DNA from: JABMMZ01 sp044377005
GTDB taxonomy: Bacteria; Bacteroidota; Bacteroidia; NS11-12g; UBA955
Reading direction: 5' to 3'
Assembly: GCA_044377005.1 (NCBI GenBank)
Contig: JBILJV010000002.1
Location: forward strand, 1 to 64,000
DNA length: 64,000 nucleotides
This document shows positions 1-8,522 of this stretch, piece after piece. The notes under the pieces are model-generated. The model searched no databases and had not been told where the DNA came from. It saw nothing but the letters and a program-made list of their open reading frames with translations. Each line of letters begins with the position of its first letter. Within the stretch, counting starts at the first letter, position 1. Position numbers and translations under genes: made by a program.

Positions 1-930
1 GTATTTATTATTAATGAAGGTGGTTATGAAAAATCAAATGGAAGTATTGGTCTTTATAAACCGGGTACAAATGACTATTTTGATGCCTATAAAAAAGCCA
101 ACAATCTTCCATTAGGGGATATTGTTCAATCAATGAGTTTACTTAATAATAACTACTATATTGTTGTAAGTAATTCCAACAAAATTGAAGTTGTTAACCA
201 AACAAGTTTTAAAAATACTGCAACAATTAATGTTGCCTCTCCTAGATATATTCATAAAGTGGCAGATAATAAGGCTTTCATTAGTCATTTGTATTCAAAT
301 GAATTAAGTGTACTTGATATAAATTCTAATACGGTGGTTTCTAAAATCAATATTAACCATAATAGTGAACACATGAGTGTAGCAAACAAAAAAGTATTTA
401 TTGGAACTAATTCTAATAAAGTTATGGTTGTTGATGCGGTTAATCAAGTATTGGTAGATTCTATCGTAATTGGTAAAGGAATCAACCGTATACTGGCATT
501 GCCAAATTCAAAATTATTGGTTTTCAATACCGGAGATGTTGAATGGAGCTCGGGTGCGGTAACTGAAAAAGGGCGATTGAGTATCATTTTAGCTGATTCC
601 AATAAAATTGAAAATTCTATTGAATTGAGTAGCGGAAGTTATGGCGGGTCAATTATTTATAATGCCAAAACAGGGAAAGCTTATTATTCATTTGGAGATA
701 ATAAAATTTATGAATACACAGAAAACGCTTCTCCTGTATTGTGGTTAGAATTACCAACAGGACAATCTGTTTACGGCATGTCAATGGATGAAGCTAATCA
801 GCAAATTTATATTTCAGATGCAGGTGATTTTAATGCGGCGGGTAAAGTCTATGTTTATGACTTGACCAAAAAATTAGTAAAAACCATTACGGCAGGAATT
901 GTTCCAAATGGGGCTGTTTTCAATTACTAG
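1..930 (+). CDS. DUF5074/YncE-like beta-propeller protein, 5'-truncated by window edge
   Basis: The reading frame is open from the first base, so the true start and signal peptide lie outside the window; 309 residues are visible. The sequence is a run of short propeller-like repeats of the type 'NSNKVMVVD', 'NELSVLD' and 'DNKIYEYTE', and the opening 'INEGGYEKSNGSIGLY' followed by 'GDIVQSM' is characteristic of the DUF5074 surface family of Bacteroidota. Such proteins are usually encoded beside TonB receptors and BtuF-like binding proteins of cobalamin or metal-chelate uptake loci, and a binding protein follows here, overlapping its end by 23 nt. A role at the cell surface in substrate capture is an inference from this context. 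Confidence 0.75.
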   Translation, partial: VFIINEGGYEKSNGSIGLYKPGTNDYFDAYKKANNLPLGDIVQSMSLLNNNYYIVVSNSNKIEVVNQTSFKNTATINVASPRYIHKVADNKAFISHLYSNELSVLDINSNTVVSKININHNSEHMSVANKKVFIGTNSNKVMVVDAVNQVLVDSIVIGKGINRILALPNSKLLVFNTGDVEWSSGAVTEKGRLSIILADSNKIENSIELSSGSYGGSIIYNAKTGKAYYSFGDNKIYEYTENASPVLWLELPTGQSVYGMSMDEANQQIYISDAGDFNAAGKVYVYDLTKKLVKTITAGIVPNGAVFNY

Positions 931-2008
931 GTTCCCATTTCTAGTTGGGTTATTGTCTTTGCTTATATGGGCCTGTAAGCCTGTGCCAAAGTCTAAACCT
1001 GAAGGGGTTCAATTTGGCAAAGTTCAGTTTTCCAAAAGATTTGGGTTTGCGGAAAATCAACAATCGCATTTATTGTTTTTTGTGAACGATAAAGACACGC
1101 AATGGGTAGAGATTGAAAAAAGTAAATTGAGAAATACAAAGCCTCGAATTGTCGTTTTATCTACCGTTTTTGCTGGATTTATTAATGAACTAAATGCCCA
1201 AGAATGTATTGTTGGCGTCGATAATATTAATTATTATTACGACTCTTTATTGCATGCACAATTTGATGAAAATCAAATAACAGAAGTAGGAGATGAGGGT
1301 CAAATAAACGAGCCTAAATTACTGGCCTGTAAGCCTGATTATGTTATCAGTAGCGGATTTAATACACTAAACAAGGCTTTTAAAGAAAGATTGAAACAAC
1401 AGAGTATTCAATTGATTATTTGTGATAATTATAAAGAACAAGACCCCTTAGCTCGTGCCGAATGGATTAAGTTGTTTGGTGTTTTATTAAACAAAGAAAC
1501 CGAAGCCGATTCCATTTTTAAACAAGTAAGTAGTCGTTATTTTAAAATTCAAGAACAAGTTAAATTGCAAAAAAAACATGTTGAGGTAATGACTGATGCT
1601 ATGTTTTCTGGCGTTTGGAATGTTCCTGGTGGCGATTCTTACTCAGCAAAATTGATTAATGATGCTGGAGGATATTATATATTTTCTGAATTAAAACCCT
1701 ACTTTTCATATCCATTAAATTTGGAAACTGTAATGAAAAAAGCACAGAATTCTGACGTTTGGATACATGTAAACGTTTTTAATAGTTTGATGGAAATACA
1801 AAATTCAGACAGTCGCTATACTTATTTCAAGCCATATAAAACCAAACAAGTTTATAATTATAGCAAAAGAATAAAGGCTAATGGGGGGAATGATTATTGG
1901 GAAAAAGGAGTGGTTCGCCCCGATTATATTTTAAGTGATTTGGCACAAATTTTTTCAAATTACAAATTTTCTAAGGATAATTTGTATTTCTATACAAAGC
2001 TTGATTAG
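908..2008 (+). CDS. BtuF-like ABC transporter substrate-binding lipoprotein
   Basis: A 366-aa protein with a lipoprotein signal ending in the lipobox IWAC (Cys23). After it comes the helical-backbone metal-receptor fold seen in BtuF/FhuD/FepB proteins: 'RIVVLSTVFAGFINEL', 'GVDNINYYY', 'GQINEPKLLACKPDYVI' and the C-terminal lobe 'GGDSYSAKLINDAGG'. Such proteins hold cobalamin, haem or ferric siderophores in the periplasm for a BtuCD-type importer. I chose ATG 908 over the in-frame TTG at 899 because it gives a compact signal peptide; it overlaps the preceding gene. No permease or ATPase follows; a FecCD-type pair lies far away at 36793-38435. The exact ligand is not readable from sequence; cobalamin is favoured by the DUF5074 neighbour. 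Confidence 0.8.
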   Translation: MGLFSITRFPFLVGLLSLLIWACKPVPKSKPEGVQFGKVQFSKRFGFAENQQSHLLFFVNDKDTQWVEIEKSKLRNTKPRIVVLSTVFAGFINELNAQECIVGVDNINYYYDSLLHAQFDENQITEVGDEGQINEPKLLACKPDYVISSGFNTLNKAFKERLKQQSIQLIICDNYKEQDPLARAEWIKLFGVLLNKETEADSIFKQVSSRYFKIQEQVKLQKKHVEVMTDAMFSGVWNVPGGDSYSAKLINDAGGYYIFSELKPYFSYPLNLETVMKKAQNSDVWIHVNVFNSLMEIQNSDSRYTYFKPYKTKQVYNYSKRIKANGGNDYWEKGVVRPDYILSDLAQIFSNYKFSKDNLYFYTKLD

Positions 2009-2034
2009 ATTTGCTTTTTTAATTTTATAAGCAT

Positions 2035-3429
2035 TTGTTATTCAATTCTTGGATATTCTTTTTGTTTCTACCTCTGGTTTTTTCGGCCTATTATGTGTTG
2101 CCACAGAATAGGAGATGGATACTGTTACTCATAGCTTCTTATGTTTTTTATGGATGGTGGCAATGGGAATTTACACTGATTATCTTGTTGTCAACTTTAA
2201 TAGATTTTGTTTGTGCTAAAAAAATTGATGCCATTGAAACACCTTCTATCAGGAAACGATGGTTGTTGCTAAGTTTAGTCTCTAACTTAGGAATATTATT
2301 TCTTTTCAAATACTTTTACTTTTTTGTAGGCAGTACAGATTGGGTTCAACAATTGGTTCATCCACATCAAAAAATTAGAGATTTTGTTGATTTTTTTGGA
2401 AAAGCATTACCTGTAGGGATTTCATTTTATACTTTCCAAACCATGAGTTACACACTCGATGTGTATTATAAAAGAGCAAAACCTGAAACTAATTTAGGTC
2501 AATTTGCTTTGTTTGTATCTTATTTCCCACAGTTAGTAGCTGGTCCAATTGAGCGATTCAATCATTTGAATGAACAACTTAAAGAAAAACATAAAATTAG
2601 CTATGCTCAATTACAACAAGGGTTTAGACTGATTTTGTACGGTTTTTTCGTCAAAATGGTTATTGCGGATAATTTATCTTATACTGTGACTTCTGTTTTT
2701 AACGAACCAAGTAAATGGCCGTTTTATTGGAATTGGGTAGGCGTATTTTCATTTTCATTTCAAATTTATGCCGATTTTTTTGGATATTCTCTGATAGCTC
2801 AAGGGGTTGCTAAATTGATGGGGGTTAATTTAATGGATAATTTCAACCGCCCGTATTTATCAAAGTCTATTTCTGAGTTTTGGAAAAGATGGCATATTTC
2901 TCTAAGTTCATGGTTTCGAGATTATCTTTATGTGCCTTTAGGAGGTAATAGAGTTAAGCATGGAAGATGGATTTTTAATGTGTTATTGGTGTTTCTGCTT
3001 AGTGGTTTGTGGCATGGGGCTAATTATACTTTTATAATTTGGGGAGGCTTACATGGTTTGTATTATTTAATAGAAAGATTTTCTCCCATTAAAATTAGAA
3101 TTACATGGTTGAAAGGAATATTGACTTATTTGTCAGTAGTGTTTGCTTGGATATTTTTTAGAGCCAAAGATTTAACTGAATCTTCACTTGTTATTAAAAG
3201 CTTATTTGGGATCAATGATGGTGTAAGGCAATTGGATACACAGCCCTTTATTTTTCTTTTGGTTTTATTGTTTGGATTGCTCGAGTTGCACCGCAAGGAT
3301 TTGAGGTTTGATGCATATTGCAATCGTTATAATGGCATACAACGATGGACTTTATATTGCTTTATGCTATTTTGCATTTTGGCTTTAAGTGGCACAGAAT
3401 ATCAACCATTTATTTATTTTAGATTTTAA
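2035..3429 (+). CDS. MBOAT-family O-acyltransferase (AlgI/DltB/PatA-like)
   Basis: A 464-aa polytopic membrane protein of the membrane-bound O-acyltransferase family, which moves acyl groups across the inner membrane onto exported polysaccharides or peptidoglycan. It shows the family N-terminus MLFNSW, the motif 'FWKRWHISLSSWFRDYLY' and the two histidines expected at the active site: H327 in LWHGANYTF and H340 in GGLHG. The start is TTG; no ATG is available, and family members begin MLFNS, so TTG 2035 is well supported. It is 26 nt downstream of the binding protein. Its stop overlaps the next start (TAATG), indicating translational coupling with the SGNH-like partner, the arrangement of AlgI/AlgJ-type and DltB/DltD-type systems. 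The acceptor polymer is unknown. Confidence 0.9.
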   Translation: MLFNSWIFFLFLPLVFSAYYVLPQNRRWILLLIASYVFYGWWQWEFTLIILLSTLIDFVCAKKIDAIETPSIRKRWLLLSLVSNLGILFLFKYFYFFVGSTDWVQQLVHPHQKIRDFVDFFGKALPVGISFYTFQTMSYTLDVYYKRAKPETNLGQFALFVSYFPQLVAGPIERFNHLNEQLKEKHKISYAQLQQGFRLILYGFFVKMVIADNLSYTVTSVFNEPSKWPFYWNWVGVFSFSFQIYADFFGYSLIAQGVAKLMGVNLMDNFNRPYLSKSISEFWKRWHISLSSWFRDYLYVPLGGNRVKHGRWIFNVLLVFLLSGLWHGANYTFIIWGGLHGLYYLIERFSPIKIRITWLKGILTYLSVVFAWIFFRAKDLTESSLVIKSLFGINDGVRQLDTQPFIFLLVLLFGLLELHRKDLRFDAYCNRYNGIQRWTLYCFMLFCILALSGTEYQPFIYFRF

Positions 3430-4481
3430 TGGAAAGTAATTTACTGAAATACCTCATTTATAAGTTAATAGCTGTAGTAGTTACAGTGGTGATGAGTGCT
3501 TTTGTTTACAAATCTATTTATTGGGAACCTGAGTTGAAAGATCAAGGCCACATGTTATTCAATTTAAGAGAATTTCAGTGGCACAATGATGTTTTATATA
3601 TTGGCGAAAGCTCTAATTATTGGGTTGCGCCCGATGATGAAGACAAACGCACTATCAGTGATATGATAAATGATAGTTTGGATGGAATGCGCCTGAGCGG
3701 TATGCAAGTTCCTGCCTATCATGCGGGTATGTTTTTACCTATCATTGAACACATAGATACTTCTGCAAGGGTCAAAAAACTTGTGGTAACCATGAATTTA
3801 AGATCGTTCGACAAACCTTGGATTTATTCAGGTCAGGAGGCAGCTTTGTTACGTTCCAAATGTTTTTATTATACCTCGTCACCCTTGTACAATAGGATGT
3901 GTGCAGCACTCCAATTTCATTCACAACCGAGTGCCGAGGAACAAGATAAAAAAATGTTGCACTGTTTTGAATTTGACACATTAAAAGTTGATTTCCCATT
4001 GCCATTTAATACGATTAAAACATGGTGTGAACAAGAAAAATTTCTATTGCCACAAGGTGGAGAGGATTTTCCTAAAAGAGTTTTGGCAGACCATTATATC
4101 AAAGCCTATGCTTTTCAAATTGATGTCAATACCAATCCTAGAATTAAGGATTTTGATAGAATTGTGGAAGTATGTAAAGCCAAAAATATCAAATTGTATT
4201 TTAATCTTTTAGGAGAAAATATAGAATGGGCTGACAGTTTGGTGGGCAAAGAATTGGTGTATTTTATGAAAGCTAATCGCGATTTGTTGGTAAGGAGGTA
4301 TCATAAAAATGGTGTAACTGTAATTGATAATTTAGAAAAAATTCAGGGCACTTATTTTGGAGAAAAGGATTGGACTACAGAACATTACAACCAGTATGGA
4401 AGATTGATAGTGGCCAATAATGTGGCTCGTGTTTTAATGGCTGATTATTACAAAGAAAAGACTATTAAAGTTGGTAAATGA
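3429..4481 (+). CDS. SGNH-hydrolase-like partner of the MBOAT acyltransferase
   Basis: A 350-aa protein with one N-terminal membrane anchor (about residues 7-27) and a large extracytoplasmic domain. A GDSL-like block, GESSNYW, places a candidate nucleophile at S61/S62, and a late block 'TEHYNQYGR' supplies H319, the usual position of the SGNH catalytic histidine. This is the design of AlgJ/AlgX, DltD and similar proteins, which act with an MBOAT protein to complete O-acetylation outside the membrane. The start overlaps the MBOAT stop by one base. Similarity to SGNH enzymes is by motif and context only, so enzymatic activity is inferred. The Ser-Asp-His arrangement is not canonical because the residue three before H319 is Thr. 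Confidence 0.7.
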   Translation: MESNLLKYLIYKLIAVVVTVVMSAFVYKSIYWEPELKDQGHMLFNLREFQWHNDVLYIGESSNYWVAPDDEDKRTISDMINDSLDGMRLSGMQVPAYHAGMFLPIIEHIDTSARVKKLVVTMNLRSFDKPWIYSGQEAALLRSKCFYYTSSPLYNRMCAALQFHSQPSAEEQDKKMLHCFEFDTLKVDFPLPFNTIKTWCEQEKFLLPQGGEDFPKRVLADHYIKAYAFQIDVNTNPRIKDFDRIVEVCKAKNIKLYFNLLGENIEWADSLVGKELVYFMKANRDLLVRRYHKNGVTVIDNLEKIQGTYFGEKDWTTEHYNQYGRLIVANNVARVLMADYYKEKTIKVGK

Positions 4482-4525
4482 TAATTTTTGATTAAATTTA
4501 AACAAAATGAATTATCATTGCGAAT

Positions 4526-5164
4526 ATGGAATTTACGTTTGCAAACTCTCTAAATAGAAAAGGTTTTAAGCAAAATTATTTATTGTGGTTAATAGCATTT
4601 GTTTTCACAATAGTGTGGGCAAATTCATTGATTTGGACCAGTGATATTAACAATTGGATGCTAGAAAATGCTTTGACATTTTTGTTTCTTGTGTTTTTGT
4701 TTCTATTCTACAAAAAATATCAATTCAGCGATATAACGTATTTATTAATTGGAATTTATTTGTGTTTACATGTATATGGTTCTAAGTATACTTATGCCGA
4801 AAATCCTTTTGGTTATTGGTTACAAGATGTGTTTCATAGTGAGAGAAACCATTACGACAGAATTGTACACTTTAGTTTTGGTTTTTTGTTGGCTTATCCC
4901 ATGCGTGAATTGTTTTTGAAATGGTTTCAATATCCTAAAATGGTGGCTTGGATATTGCCAATAGAAATTACTTTATCAATAAGTGGATTGTATGAGTTAA
5001 TAGAATGGGCTGTTGCAGATGTGTTTTTTAAGGAACAAGGTGTTGCATATTTAGGAACGCAAGGCGATATTTGGGATGCGCAAAAAGATATTTTTTTGGC
5101 ATTTTCAGGCGCATTATTGTCAACCAGTATAGTGTCAATTCTAAAAAAAGTAATCAAGAACTAA
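4526..5164 (+). CDS. YjdF/DUF2238 family inner-membrane protein
   Basis: A 212-aa protein with about six hydrophobic segments. The signature region 'YGSKYTYAENPFGYW', then 'RNHYDRIVHFSFGFLLAYP' and the late 'YELIEWA' and 'LGTQGDIWDAQKDI', matches the DUF2238 family, of which E. coli YjdF is a member. Function is unknown; the conserved histidines, aspartates and glutamates inside the membrane region are typical of the family. It begins 44 nt after the SGNH gene, so it may be transcribed with it, though no strong promoter or terminator is visible between them. ATG 4526 is chosen. Confidence 0.8.
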   Translation: MEFTFANSLNRKGFKQNYLLWLIAFVFTIVWANSLIWTSDINNWMLENALTFLFLVFLFLFYKKYQFSDITYLLIGIYLCLHVYGSKYTYAENPFGYWLQDVFHSERNHYDRIVHFSFGFLLAYPMRELFLKWFQYPKMVAWILPIEITLSISGLYELIEWAVADVFFKEQGVAYLGTQGDIWDAQKDIFLAFSGALLSTSIVSILKKVIKN

Positions 5165-5176
5165 TGTCTTTTTAAG

Positions 5177-5203
5177 TTGCTTGATCTTTTTAACATATTT
5201 TTG
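5177..5203 (+). promoter_or_regulatory. Bacteroidota-type promoter of the SDR gene
   Basis: A TTG at 5177-5179 is followed after 16 nt by TATTTTTG (5196-5203), matching the -33/-7 pattern TTG...TAnnTTTG. The start codon lies 20 nt downstream. Confidence 0.5.
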
Positions 5204-5223
5204 TTTAATATTTTTATCTATTC

Positions 5224-6006
5224 ATGAATTCTTACATTTTAATTACTGGCGCATCTACAGGTATAGGTGCCGAAATGGCCAAACAATTGGCAGAAAAAAA
5301 ATACAATCTGATTTTGGTTGCCCGAAGTATCGATAAGCTTGAAAAACTAAAAGAAGATTTAGTTAGAAATCATAAAATTGAAGCTATCGTTTTGCCTGCC
5401 GATTTATCTCAAATCAACGGGGCACAGCAACTTTACAATGAGGTAAAAGCGCGCCAATTAAATGTAACACATTTGGTTAATAATGCTGGTTTTGGTGAAT
5501 ATGGGCATTTTGTTGAAACCTCATTGGAACTTGAATTAAACATGATTCAAGTTAATGTAACAAGCTTAGTTATTCTTACCAAATTATTTGCTCAAGATAT
5601 GGTGAAAAAAGGGGAAGGTAGAATTATGAATGTAGCCTCAATTGTATCGTTTATCCCTTTACCTTTTTACGCTATTTATTCTTCGACTAAAACATTTGTA
5701 TTGGCTTTTTCGGAAACTATAGCGGCAGAATTGGAAGGGACAGGCGTTGTAGTTACTGCACTTTGTCCTGGTGCGGTTGAAACTCCCTTCCACACACCCA
5801 AAATGCGTCAAACTATGGCGATGAAACTGAATCAACCTATCTCTGTTCAAGCATTGGTTAGGGAAGGCGTTCAATTGCTTTTGACTGGAAAAGGGAAAAA
5901 AGTAGTCGGTTTTTTAAACTGGATTACTTCTAAATTGCCTAAATTCATACCTGATACTTGGTTGATGAAAATCAAAAAACAAATAGCCAGCCCCTATAAA
6001 AAATGA
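5224..6006 (+). CDS. SDR family NAD(P)-dependent oxidoreductase
   Basis: A 260-aa classical short-chain dehydrogenase. The Rossmann glycine motif TGASTGIG is at residues 8-15, the NNAG motif at 86-89, and the catalytic set is S139, Y152 and K156 (YSSTK). The sequence 'LILVARSIDKLEKLKEDL' after the first beta-strand resembles the DltE/YqjQ-like subgroup, which often prefers NADP(H). The substrate cannot be read from sequence. The gene has its own promoter at 5177-5203 and its stop overlaps the next start (ATGA), so the two are translationally coupled. Confidence 0.9.
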   Translation: MNSYILITGASTGIGAEMAKQLAEKKYNLILVARSIDKLEKLKEDLVRNHKIEAIVLPADLSQINGAQQLYNEVKARQLNVTHLVNNAGFGEYGHFVETSLELELNMIQVNVTSLVILTKLFAQDMVKKGEGRIMNVASIVSFIPLPFYAIYSSTKTFVLAFSETIAAELEGTGVVVTALCPGAVETPFHTPKMRQTMAMKLNQPISVQALVREGVQLLLTGKGKKVVGFLNWITSKLPKFIPDTWLMKIKKQIASPYKK

Positions 6007-6806
6007 TGATTATTTCTTTTATATCTCAATTAAAAGCTCGAAACGAGTTTCTCTTTTATTATGGCATTCTTTGCTTTGTAGCGGCTCTCTTTTTCTTGAT
6101 TATGAGTAAAGTTTCGCCAGTTCAATTCAATCAAGTCAGCGCTTGGTATAAACCCTTTAAATTTGCTTTTTCAACATTTACTTTCGCTTGGGCAATGGCT
6201 TGGTATTGTTATTATTTGCCTACATTTAATGTGTCGTTATTCAATTGGTCTATTTTTCTTTTATTGACTTTTGAAATTGTTTATATTGCCATTATGGCCT
6301 CTCAAGGAAAAGCCTCTCACTACAATGTAAGTTCACCACTTTTTTCAATATTGTATTCATTGATGGCTTTGGCAGCCACATTAGTAACCCTTTATACTGC
6401 CTATGTTGGAGTCTTATTTTTTACAAATTCTTTTCCCGAATTGCCTCACTACTATTTGTGGTCTATTCGATTGGGGATTTTTATTTTTGTGGTCTTTTCT
6501 TTTGAAGGTTTTTTAATGGGAAGTAGAATGAATCATTCTGTTGGTTTGTTGAATGATAATTCTACTCTGTTTATATTAGGATGGAGTAAAAAAGTGGGTG
6601 ATTTGCGAATAGCGCATTTCATAGGAATGCATGCGTTGCAAGTATTGCCAATATTGTCTTTTTATATCATTAAAAACACAAAACTAACTTGGTTTTTTGC
6701 ATTCTTATATGTCTGTTTAGCTTTGTTTGTATTAATACAAGCCCTGAATGGAAAACCATTAATGTCTTCAAAATCGCCTGATAACAAGATTCATATAGAC
6801 CAATAA
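6003..6806 (+). CDS. Conserved 7-TM membrane protein of unknown function
   Basis: A 267-aa protein with about seven hydrophobic helices. It has striking conserved-looking polar blocks: 'WYKPFKFAFS' in the first third, 'FEGFLMGSRMNHSVG' in the middle and 'GWSKKVGDLRIAHFIGMHALQVLP' near the end. I recognise this combination (KPxKFA, NHSVG, GDLRxAHFxGxHALQ) from uncharacterised membrane proteins also present in proteobacteria, but know of no assigned function. The two histidines in the AHF...MHAL block could bind a metal or cofactor; this is inference. The start overlaps the SDR stop by four bases, and a second ATG follows immediately at 6006. Confidence 0.7.
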   Translation: MMIISFISQLKARNEFLFYYGILCFVAALFFLIMSKVSPVQFNQVSAWYKPFKFAFSTFTFAWAMAWYCYYLPTFNVSLFNWSIFLLLTFEIVYIAIMASQGKASHYNVSSPLFSILYSLMALAATLVTLYTAYVGVLFFTNSFPELPHYYLWSIRLGIFIFVVFSFEGFLMGSRMNHSVGLLNDNSTLFILGWSKKVGDLRIAHFIGMHALQVLPILSFYIIKNTKLTWFFAFLYVCLALFVLIQALNGKPLMSSKSPDNKIHIDQ

Positions 6807-6835
6807 TGGTTGAACCTATATGCTAAATAGCGTTT

Positions 6836-8440
6836 TTAAGGCTCAATACTGATTTTTTGAGTCGTTTTTTCTGTAACGGTTTCAATAGTCAGTAAGTAAG
6901 TTCCCCCTTTGTCTAAATTTTTGAATTTACGATGAAAGGTGTTTTCTCCTATAACTGTTTCATTCAATAGTTTCTCTTCAATTTTCTTGCCTTCCATATT
7001 GTAAAGGGTTATTTTTACTTGACTCAATTGGGTTAAATGAAACTTAACTATAAAATTGCCATTATTAGGATTAGGTGAAACCTGAAGTTTGAGTGAACTA
7101 ATGCTTTGTTTATTCAACTGATGAATATGACTTGTTTTATTTTTGCTCACATACACTTTAAAAATCTGACTATTTGCGCTACTTTGTGTGCCAGTGTTAG
7201 TAAAAAATATATTGGCACCTGTGCTGCTAATACCACCATATATATAACCAACTAAAGTACTATCATCGCTCAAATCGTCCAATTTAATAACTTCATTTTT
7301 GTAAATAGAAATATCAGGATCGACAATAAATTCAGCGCCTGCGCCTAACAAACTTGGCATTTCAACCGGAAGTTTATATTCCGACATTATGCCTTTTGAG
7401 TCTCTTGTTACTCTTGCTATTGTTTTTACAAAAGGAACATTATTATCTTGAATTAATACACCCATATTCTCGTAATACTGAGCAATTCCTCCAAAAAATA
7501 CATTGTGCATTTCGTTTTTTGAAGCCGAATACATTGGCAACACTGCACAATGGTAATGGTTGTAATATTGTTGAAAGTTGTTGTTAACCTCATAATCAAC
7601 GCTGTCTATATTCACGCAATTTAGGTACGGTAGGTCAACCCCAACTTGAAACACCCCCGAAAAAGCGGTAATGCCTTCCGAGCCATCAACTAGTATTTGA
7701 GGAACTGCATTGTAATCGCGACGGTGTAAATTGATAGCATCAGTAATAGTTGGTAAATGATTAACTGTTATTGTATTTCCATCGTCTGTAATTTTGAATT
7801 TACGAATGGCATTGGTATAAACTTGAGTAAAGGTTGGATTGCCCATTGGATTGTAATTGCCATCGAATTTATTACCACCAATTAAATAGTAAGTATTGTT
7901 TATTTTTTTTAAATGTCCGCCAGTTACTGCAAACTCAGGGTCGCTTATTTGTCTAATAAAACCACTTTTTGAATTGCCAGTAATAACTGCATTCATAAGC
8001 TCTTCCACTTTAATTGCACTTAATTTATCAAAAGTTTTTCGTGAACTTGTCGCATTGTTAAAACCATATCCACCAATAATATACAACATATTCCCAGTTT
8101 GATGAAACTCCATATTTGTGGAACTCAATTGTTCTTGAATGTCCACGGAAAGCGAACTCAAAGAAGCAGTCCATTTTTGTTTTAATACTGGGTCTATGAC
8201 GATAATTTGATTGTTATTCCCTGCAACATCAAACGCAGCAAATGGCTGTCTTCGGTGTAATCCGTCCAATCGACCTCCAACTATTAGCCATTTGCCATTG
8301 TGCTGTGCAAAAGCAAAAGATTGAAGTCCGCCCAAACCATCAATATTCATAGGAACTATGGAAATATTAAAAGGAGCCGTTTGTGAACGGAGCGTAATAC
8401 TGAGTAAAATTAAGAAAAGAGTAAGTAGTTGTTTTTTCAT
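6836..8440 (-). CDS. T9SS-secreted kelch-like beta-propeller protein
   Basis: A 534-aa secreted protein. Residues 1-19 are a signal peptide ending in SQ. The body carries kelch-type repeats such as 'NGKWLIVGGRLDGLHR', 'NMLYIIGGYGFNN' and 'NTYYLIGGNKF', predicting a beta-propeller. The last ~80 residues ('LQVSPNPNNGNFIVKF', 'VKITLYNMEGKKI', 'GTYLLTIET') form the type A sorting domain that directs proteins through the type IX secretion system to the cell surface or medium. It converges on the preceding gene with only 29 nt between them. A candidate -7 element, TAATTTTG, lies at 8460-8467. The ligand or substrate is unknown. Confidence 0.85.
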   Translation of the reverse strand: MKKQLLTLFLILLSITLRSQTAPFNISIVPMNIDGLGGLQSFAFAQHNGKWLIVGGRLDGLHRRQPFAAFDVAGNNNQIIVIDPVLKQKWTASLSSLSVDIQEQLSSTNMEFHQTGNMLYIIGGYGFNNATSSRKTFDKLSAIKVEELMNAVITGNSKSGFIRQISDPEFAVTGGHLKKINNTYYLIGGNKFDGNYNPMGNPTFTQVYTNAIRKFKITDDGNTITVNHLPTITDAINLHRRDYNAVPQILVDGSEGITAFSGVFQVGVDLPYLNCVNIDSVDYEVNNNFQQYYNHYHCAVLPMYSASKNEMHNVFFGGIAQYYENMGVLIQDNNVPFVKTIARVTRDSKGIMSEYKLPVEMPSLLGAGAEFIVDPDISIYKNEVIKLDDLSDDSTLVGYIYGGISSTGANIFFTNTGTQSSANSQIFKVYVSKNKTSHIHQLNKQSISSLKLQVSPNPNNGNFIVKFHLTQLSQVKITLYNMEGKKIEEKLLNETVIGENTFHRKFKNLDKGGTYLLTIETVTEKTTQKISIEP

Positions 8441-8522
8441 GGTAAGCTGTTATTTTAAACAAAATTAAAATAAAAATACAGTTACTTCTGTAGTATTTGT
8501 TACATAAGCAGATGAAGGAGAA

